This document shows, in pieces, positions 5,100-9,787 of a DNA stretch of 9,787 nucleotides (position 1 is its first letter; each line of letters starts with the position of its first letter). The DNA is taken from the NCBI GenBank assembly GCA_938010625.1, contig CALLVJ010000299.1:1-9787 (forward strand), in the 5' to 3' direction. The DNA comes from an uncultured Stomatobaculum sp. (lineage in GTDB: Bacteria > Bacillota > Clostridia > Lachnospirales > Lachnospiraceae). The translations under genes and the position numbers were made by a program. Under the pieces are notes generated by a model. The model did no database searches, was not told the origin of the DNA, and worked only from the letters and a program-made list of their open reading frames with translations.

Positions 5100-6757
5100 C
5101 AGCCGCAAATAAAGTTTCTCTCCCACCAGCCGTTCAGGGAGCGATGCACCACTCTTCCGTTCGAAGAACTCGCATCAATGACGCCGCCGCCACCTGCGAC
5201 AATGCCAACGTGTCCGGAAACTACAATGATATCGCCTGCCTGCAGTTCTGAATAGCTGTTGATTCTCTGCCCCCTGCCAGAACTCGCCCAGCCGCCGGAA
5301 GTCATATAAGACTGGCTCACGCCCGAATGATTCAGACACCAGTAGACAAAACCAGAGCAGTCAAACGCGTTGTCACCCTTGGCCCCCCAGACATAGGGCG
5401 TACCGAGCTTGGAACTTGCGCCGCTGAGCAGCGTGCCCACCGAGCCGCTGCCCGAATAGGTGTAGCTGGAGGAGCTGCCACCTGACGAACTGAAACCGCC
5501 ATTCTTTTTCCCGCCGTTTTTCGGCTTGTCATTGTTCTGTTTCGGCGTCTTTGTCTTCGGCTTCGGCGCCGGCTTCACCACATCATTGCTCGTGAGCTTT
5601 GCCATTGTAGACGCGCCGACCATACCGTCCGCCGAGAGACCGTTCCGCTCCTGGAAGGCTTTGACCGCATTCTTGGTCGCTTCCCCGTAGTAGCCGGTCG
5701 CGAGCTGCTTGTCGAGATAACCCCACTTACTCAGGAGTTCCTGCACTTTTTCCACCGAATCACTCTCATCGCCGAGTGTCAGCCCAAACGGCTGCGCATT
5801 GGGACTGTTCAAGGCATCGCGGGTGCCCGGCCCCAGATAACCATCGACCACCTGGTTGTTCCGACTCTGGAACTCCTTAATAGCCATGACTGTGCCAAGA
5901 CCAAAGTTGCCATCGGCCTCACCAGTCAGATAGCCGAGCTCCTTCAACCGCTGCTGTGCCGCCATGACAATGTCGCTCTTTTCGCCGTAGACAACCATGT
6001 TCGGCTTCACCTCGTCCGAGTAGATGAGGTTCATGGTCTTAAGTCCCACCTTGCCGTCATCGCTCAAACCGTTCATCTGCTGAAACTTCTGAACGGCGAC
6101 CAGGGTCTTACTGTCATAAGTGCCGCTCACATCCGTGGTCTGCGCGAGATACCCGAGCTGATACAGGCGCTGCTGCAACGTCTGTATATCCGTGCCGCTG
6201 TCTCCCTCCTGCGCCGTATAATAATGCGCATTTTCATCCATAATGGCCTTCAGAGTCGATGCGCCGACAATGCCGTCCTGCGGCAGCTTGTTTTGCCGCT
6301 GATATACCTTTACCGCTGCGGCCGTCACCTCGCCGTAGTAATCTGTCGGCTCATCGTTGTCCATAAAACCAAGCTGCATGAGACGCGCCTGCAGATCTTT
6401 GACAATCCAGTTTCTCGTGCCGATGCGGATAATTTCCGGCGCAGGCTCCGTAGTCGGTACTGCGAGATCCATGTCCGGGAACTGTGCGCCACCGGGCGAC
6501 ACAGCCAAAATATCGCCATTTGCTGTCGAAACAGCCCCATCTGCGCTGCTCTCCGCTGCCGCGCTGATCGCTGTACTTGTCTCTGCCCCCTCCACTGTGC
6601 CCGCTGCACTTTCTGTGTCTGAGCTGCTTTCTACACTCGCTGCGCTCTCCTTCGCCGTCTCACTGCTCCTGCCGGTTTTACCCTGGGAGCAGGCAGTCAG
6701 CATCGCCGCTGCGAACACCAGCGCGAGCGCCTGCTTCTTCAAAACTCTTCGTCTCAT
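5087..6757 (-). CDS. Lipoprotein cell-wall hydrolase: four peptidoglycan-binding repeats plus NlpC/P60 domain
   Basis: A 556-residue surface protein. Residues 1-23 are a lipoprotein signal with lipobox L20-T21-A22-C23. A Ser/Ala/Glu-rich tether follows to about residue 108. Four PG_binding_1-type repeats lie at about 113-174, 184-245, 258-317 and 328-389; each has a VxxLQxRLxxLGY-like helix followed by a YxxxTxxAVKxFQ helix and a DGxVGxxT turn. A Lys/Pro then Gly/Ser linker (about 393-436) leads to an NlpC/P60 domain (about 437-556) with DCSGF (catalytic C467) and GHVGIV (H516). Such enzymes cleave peptide stems of peptidoglycan, often gamma-D-Glu to diamino-acid bonds. The position usually held by a third polar residue, His in E. 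coli Spr, is Asp here (D528 in VIDASSS). The protein ends right after the domain. GAGGACAGGAC before the ATG is the ribosome-binding site. The bond cut is not deducible. Confidence 0.92.
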   Translation of the reverse strand: MRRRVLKKQALALVFAAAMLTACSQGKTGRSSETAKESAASVESSSDTESAAGTVEGAETSTAISAAAESSADGAVSTANGDILAVSPGGAQFPDMDLAVPTTEPAPEIIRIGTRNWIVKDLQARLMQLGFMDNDEPTDYYGEVTAAAVKVYQRQNKLPQDGIVGASTLKAIMDENAHYYTAQEGDSGTDIQTLQQRLYQLGYLAQTTDVSGTYDSKTLVAVQKFQQMNGLSDDGKVGLKTMNLIYSDEVKPNMVVYGEKSDIVMAAQQRLKELGYLTGEADGNFGLGTVMAIKEFQSRNNQVVDGYLGPGTRDALNSPNAQPFGLTLGDESDSVEKVQELLSKWGYLDKQLATGYYGEATKNAVKAFQERNGLSADGMVGASTMAKLTSNDVVKPAPKPKTKTPKQNNDKPKNGGKKNGGFSSSGGSSSSYTYSGSGSVGTLLSGASSKLGTPYVWGAKGDNAFDCSGFVYWCLNHSGVSQSYMTSGGWASSGRGQRINSYSELQAGDIIVVSGHVGIVAGGGGVIDASSSNGRVVHRSLNGWWERNFICGWRIF

Positions 6758-6785
6758 GTCCTGTCCTCGATTTTATGTATGAAAA

Positions 6786-6801
6786 CGCGGGGATTCCCGC
6801 G
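6786..6801 (-). terminator. GC-rich hairpin between ksgA and the NlpC/P60 gene; weak terminator or leader stem
   Basis: On the minus strand CGCGGG-AATC-CCCGCG forms a perfect 6-bp all-GC stem with a 4-base loop, followed by TTTTC. The T-run is only four bases long, which is short for an intrinsic terminator. It could end part of the metG-tatD-ksgA transcripts. Alternatively, if the promoter at 6810-6839 is real, it would form a stem at the very 5' end of the NlpC/P60 mRNA. Confidence 0.4.
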
Positions 6802-6809
6802 GAAAATAA

Positions 6810-6839
6810 ATTGTAATATATTCTTGTTCACGCCTGCAA
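6810..6839 (-). promoter_or_regulatory. Candidate promoter for the NlpC/P60-DUF3881-pepD group
   Basis: Minus-strand TTGCAG (6834-6839) and TACAAT (6810-6815) are 18 bases apart. The -10 matches TATAAT at five of six positions and lies in an AT-rich patch that stands out from GC-rich surroundings; the -35 is weak. It overlaps the last codons and stop of ksgA. The -35 hexamer is identical to that of the candidate promoter at 231-259. Support is by pattern only. Confidence 0.4.
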
Positions 6840-7679
6840 TGTGCGCGCCAGTTCGGCAAACTGTGCAAGCGAGAGCACCTCGCCGCGCACCGTCTCTGAG
6901 AGCCCCATCGCCTGCAGTGCGGCTATACACTTGTCTCGCGCAAAACCTGCATTTTTCAGCCCATTAACCAGAGTTTTTCTTCTCTGGTTAAACGACGCCC
7001 GGATAATGCGGAACAGAAACATCTCATCCTCTGCCTTCACCGGTTTTTCCCGATATTTTTTGAGGCAGATGACAGCTGACCCGACCTTGGGACGCGGCAA
7101 AAAACAGTGCGGAGGCACATTTGCCACAATCTCTGCCGCGGCATAGTACTGCACAGCGAGCGAGAGCGCGCCATAGTCCCTGCCACCTGGCAACGCCTGC
7201 ATGCGCTCCGCAACCTCTCGCTGCACCATGACCGTGATGCTGACAATCGGCAGTCTGCTCTCCAGAAGTTTCATCAGAATCGGTGTCGTAATGTAGTAGG
7301 GAAGATTCGCGACAACCTTAATCTGTCTGCCGCCGAGCTTTTCCGCGATTGCATCAAGATTCTGTTCCAGAATATCGCCCTGCAGAATTTCCACATTTTC
7401 ATAGTCCGCGAGGCTCTCCTGCAAAATCGGAATCAATGCGCGGTCAATCTCAACCGCAAGTACTTTTCCGGCCTGTTCAGCGAGACGCTGGGTCAGAGTT
7501 CCTATGCCCGGACCAATTTCCAGCACGGCGTCTTCTTCTGTCAGCTCTGCTGCAGCCGCAATTCGATCCAACACATGGCTGTCAATCAGAAAATTCTGTC
7601 CAAACTTCTTCTGAAAGCGGAACTCTGCGTGGCGCTGTAAGAGCGCAATCGTATTTTCCGCTCTTCCGAGATCTGCCAT
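6828..7679 (-). CDS. ksgA: 16S rRNA adenine dimethyltransferase (A1518/A1519)
   Basis: A 283-residue KsgA/RsmA enzyme, which uses S-adenosylmethionine to dimethylate two adjacent adenines in the 3'-terminal helix 45 of 16S rRNA late in small-subunit assembly. Seen in order: QKKFGQNFLID (23-33, family N-terminal signature), EIGPGIGTLT (54-63, SAM-binding motif I), VEID (76-79, acidic motif II), GDIL (101-104), and the catalytic motif NLPYYITTPIL (125-135). The C-terminal FNQRRKTLVNGL is the helical domain signature. The length is normal. The start is set by GAGGTG five bases before the ATG, which shares one base with the tatD stop (TGATG). Loss of this gene gives kasugamycin resistance in other bacteria. 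It lies directly after tatD with no rnmV in between. After it come 70 bases with a hairpin and a candidate promoter. Confidence 0.96.
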   Translation of the reverse strand: MADLGRAENTIALLQRHAEFRFQKKFGQNFLIDSHVLDRIAAAAELTEEDAVLEIGPGIGTLTQRLAEQAGKVLAVEIDRALIPILQESLADYENVEILQGDILEQNLDAIAEKLGGRQIKVVANLPYYITTPILMKLLESRLPIVSITVMVQREVAERMQALPGGRDYGALSLAVQYYAAAEIVANVPPHCFLPRPKVGSAVICLKKYREKPVKAEDEMFLFRIIRASFNQRRKTLVNGLKNAGFARDKCIAALQAMGLSETVRGEVLSLAQFAELARTLQA

Positions 7680-8464
7680 CAGCCCACCTCTTCGTTTGCG
7701 AGTTTAGGGAAACAGCGCAGCGCATTTTCTTCGGTGACGCGCTGTACCTCTTCTGCGGAAATCCCCCGGAGGCGCGCAATCTCTGCCGCAATCCAGGACA
7801 GATTTCTTGAATCATTCCGCTTGCCGCGATTCGGCTCTGGCGCGAGGTAAGGACTGTCTGTCTCGAGCAGAATGCTCGATAGCGGCACAGCCGCCGCGAC
7901 CTCTTTCATCTTCTTGCCGTTCTTAAAGGTCACAACACCGCCGATGCCGATGTAAAAGCCGAGTTCCGCATAGCGGCACGCGAGCTCGGCACCGGAGGAA
8001 AAGCAGTGAATCACCCCGCCGATGCCGCGCGCTGCTGCGCGCTTCATCTCATCAAAGGTGTCCTGTGCTGCCTCTCTGGAGTGAATGATCACCGGAAGTC
8101 CGGTCTCCGCCGCGAGATCCAGCTGGCGCTGAAACCAGATCTTCTGTACATCCCGCACCGGCTCTTCATAGTGGTACTCAAGCCCAATCTCACCGATTGC
8201 AACGACTTTCGGATGCTTTGCGAGTGCCGCAAAGTCTCTGAGAACCGTTTCATTTAACTCTTCGACATAGTTCGGATGCGCGCCGAGTGCTGCATATACC
8301 CAAGGGTAACGCTCTGCGAGCTTAAGCCCCGTATAGCTCGATTCGACCGAAGCGCCCGCGTTAATGACCTTCCGGATACCGTATTCTCTCAAGTTTTCAA
8401 GCAACGCATCCCGGTCCGCATCAAAGGCTTCGTCGTCATAGTGTGCGTGTGTATCTAAGAGCAT
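7679..8464 (-). CDS. tatD: TatD-family metal-dependent hydrolase (DNase)
   Basis: A 261-residue TatD-like TIM-barrel hydrolase. Characterised relatives act as metal-dependent 3'-5' exonucleases on DNA or RNA and have been linked to DNA repair and nucleic-acid turnover in the cytosol. The metal site is complete: H6 and H8 in DTHAHYD, E92 in GEIGLEYH, H128 in IIHSRE, H153 in HCFS and D203 in TDSPYLAP. H63 in GAHP is also conserved. The PNRGKRND segment after the last strand is the usual family tail. A start at 8464 makes a standard-length protein; GGAG lies nine bases upstream, and the ATG overlaps the metG stop by one base (TGATG). The stop overlaps the ksgA ATG in the same manner. This places tatD in a translation-linked block with two translation-related genes, an arrangement known from Firmicutes. 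Confidence 0.95.
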   Translation of the reverse strand: MLLDTHAHYDDEAFDADRDALLENLREYGIRKVINAGASVESSYTGLKLAERYPWVYAALGAHPNYVEELNETVLRDFAALAKHPKVVAIGEIGLEYHYEEPVRDVQKIWFQRQLDLAAETGLPVIIHSREAAQDTFDEMKRAAARGIGGVIHCFSSGAELACRYAELGFYIGIGGVVTFKNGKKMKEVAAAVPLSSILLETDSPYLAPEPNRGKRNDSRNLSWIAAEIARLRGISAEEVQRVTEENALRCFPKLANEEVG

Positions 8465-9787
8465 CAGCAGATCTCCGCGCCGGAGGCCACACCTTCCATC
8501 ATCGTTGTCATCAGGCTCAGATTTCCTTTTTCATCTGCCGCTGAGAGCAGCATGCCCTGCGACTCCATACCGGCAAGACGCGCCGGCTTCAAGTTCACGA
8601 TTGCCATGACCTGCTTGCCGACGAGCTTTTCCGGCTCCGGATACCATTTTCTGATACCTGAGAGAATCTGAATCTGCTTGCCGCCGCAATCCAACTGAAA
8701 GCAGAGCAGTTTCTTCGACTTCGGCGCTTTCTCGCACTTTAAGACCTTACAGACGCGGAATTCGCACTGCGCAAAGGCATCGTACTCCACTTCCGGCTTT
8801 GCGGGAATCCGCACATCCGCTGCTGCCTGTGCTTCCTCGGTCTTCTCTGCCTCCGCGGAAGCTTCTTCCGCCGCAGCGTTCTCCGCATTCAGCTTTGCCT
8901 CGACCTCCTTCGGATCCAGCCGGCGGAACAGAATCTCTGCCTCAGCCGCTACCTTATTGCCCGACGGATAGAGACCGAAGCTCGTCATCTCCTCGATGTC
9001 CCGCTTCTCCGTGTTGAGCTCCTTCAAAATCTTCTCGGAAGTCTCCGGCATGAAACTGAAGAGCAGCGATGCACCGATGGTCAGCGCCTCAGTCAAGTTG
9101 TAGAGCACAGTCTTCAGTCTCTCCTGCTTTGCCTCGTCTTTTGCGAGCGCCCAGGGCAGGGTCTCGTCGATATATTTGTTGCAGCGCTTGAAGATATTCC
9201 AGAGCTCTGTCATTGCATCGGCGACGCGGAGCACATCCATCTTCTCCTGCACCTTTTTCACCGAAGCGAGCACCGTCTCTTCAAACTCTGCGTCGAGCGC
9301 TGTTTCCTCTGCCGTAAACTGTGCTGCCGTCTTTTCGACCACGCCTCCAAAGTACTTGTTGGTCATCGCAATTGTGCGGCTCACCAGATTGCCGAGCACG
9401 TTGGCAAGATCGGCATTGTAGCGCTCTACCATGAGATCCCAGCTGATACTACCGTCGTTCTCGAACGGCATCTCGTGCAGACAGAAATAGCGCACCGGGT
9501 CCACGCCGAAAAAGGCAACCAGGTCATCGGCATAGAGCACATTGCCCTTGGACTTTGACATCTTGCCGCCGGCCTGTAAAAGCCACGGATGACCAAAGAC
9601 TTGCTTCGGCAGCGGTTCACCGAGCGCCATCAGGAAGATGGGCCAGTAGAGCGTGTGAAAGCGTATGATATCCTTCCCGATCAGATGGAGATCCGCGGGC
9701 CAGTATCTGTGGAAGCGCTCCGAGGAATTCCCGTCCACATCGTAGCCGAGGCCGGTGATATAGTTCGTGAGCGCGTCCAGCCAGACG
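8464..9787 (-). CDS. metG: Methionyl-tRNA synthetase, 3' part (start outside the window)
   Basis: The last 440 residues of a class I methionyl-tRNA synthetase, which charges tRNA-Met with methionine. The first visible residues VWLDALTNYITGLGY are the MetRS-specific segment of the catalytic domain. GGKMSKSKGN (73-82 of the visible part) is the ATP-binding KMSKS loop. A helical anticodon-binding domain follows, with NADLANVLGNLVSRT and PWALAKD. A linker rich in Ala and Glu (about 299-333) leads to a C-terminal tRNA-binding OB-fold domain (about 334-440) of the EMAPII/Arc1p type, which helps dimerisation and tRNA binding; QILSGIRKWY and NLKPARLAGMESQGM are typical. The catalytic HIGH motif is outside the window. 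The visible frame is intact with no internal stop. It ends in TGATG shared with tatD. Confidence 0.96.
   Translation of the reverse strand, partial: VWLDALTNYITGLGYDVDGNSSERFHRYWPADLHLIGKDIIRFHTLYWPIFLMALGEPLPKQVFGHPWLLQAGGKMSKSKGNVLYADDLVAFFGVDPVRYFCLHEMPFENDGSISWDLMVERYNADLANVLGNLVSRTIAMTNKYFGGVVEKTAAQFTAEETALDAEFEETVLASVKKVQEKMDVLRVADAMTELWNIFKRCNKYIDETLPWALAKDEAKQERLKTVLYNLTEALTIGASLLFSFMPETSEKILKELNTEKRDIEEMTSFGLYPSGNKVAAEAEILFRRLDPKEVEAKLNAENAAAEEASAEAEKTEEAQAAADVRIPAKPEVEYDAFAQCEFRVCKVLKCEKAPKSKKLLCFQLDCGGKQIQILSGIRKWYPEPEKLVGKQVMAIVNLKPARLAGMESQGMLLSAADEKGNLSLMTTMMEGVASGAEIC

Noticed and set aside
1..9787. tRNA or rRNA genes, CRISPR arrays, insertion sequences, phage genes
   Set aside because: No cloverleaf-like segment, regularly spaced repeat, transposase or integrase motif was seen while reading the window; nearly all of it is accounted for by minus-strand genes.

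Overview
All recognisable genes in this window lie on the minus strand, so transcription runs from right to left. The content points to a moderately GC-rich member of the Clostridia, most likely Lachnospiraceae. The reasons are a metG-tatD-ksgA block, a DUF3881-like protein (a family I associate with Lachnospiraceae), a lipoprotein with peptidoglycan-binding repeats and an NlpC/P60 domain, and strong AGGAGG-type ribosome-binding sites. The family assignment of the organism is an inference; no rRNA or other taxonomic marker is present.

Right part (about 6828-9787): the 3' part of metG (methionyl-tRNA synthetase), then tatD (metal-dependent hydrolase/DNase), then ksgA/rsmA (16S rRNA dimethyltransferase). 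The three are joined by one-base TGATG stop/start overlaps and look like one translation-linked operon. The rnmV gene (ribonuclease M5), which sits between tatD and ksgA in Bacillus subtilis, is absent here.

Middle part (about 2670-6827): a 70-base gap with a candidate promoter and a GC-rich hairpin leads to a 556-residue lipoprotein with four peptidoglycan-binding repeats and a C-terminal NlpC/P60 domain, a cell-wall hydrolase candidate with Asp at the usual third triad position. It is followed by a DUF3881-like protein of unknown function and by pepD, an M20-family dipeptidase.

Left part (1-2670): a piece of an alpha/beta-hydrolase (esterase) gene that has lost both ends lies directly after pepD and reads in frame, without a stop, into a DUF4261-type protein. 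That protein has its own very strong ribosome-binding site. A DUF4241-type protein and an acylphosphatase follow, packed with a 14-base gap and a 4-base overlap. The acylphosphatase frame carries an unusual 38-residue N-terminal extension containing a short tandem repeat. After a 118-base gap with a good sigma-A-like promoter, the start of a second lipoprotein gene runs off the left edge.

No tRNA, rRNA, CRISPR array, insertion sequence or phage gene was seen. The most unusual region is the compact DUF4261-DUF4241-acylphosphatase group with its attached hydrolase remnant.
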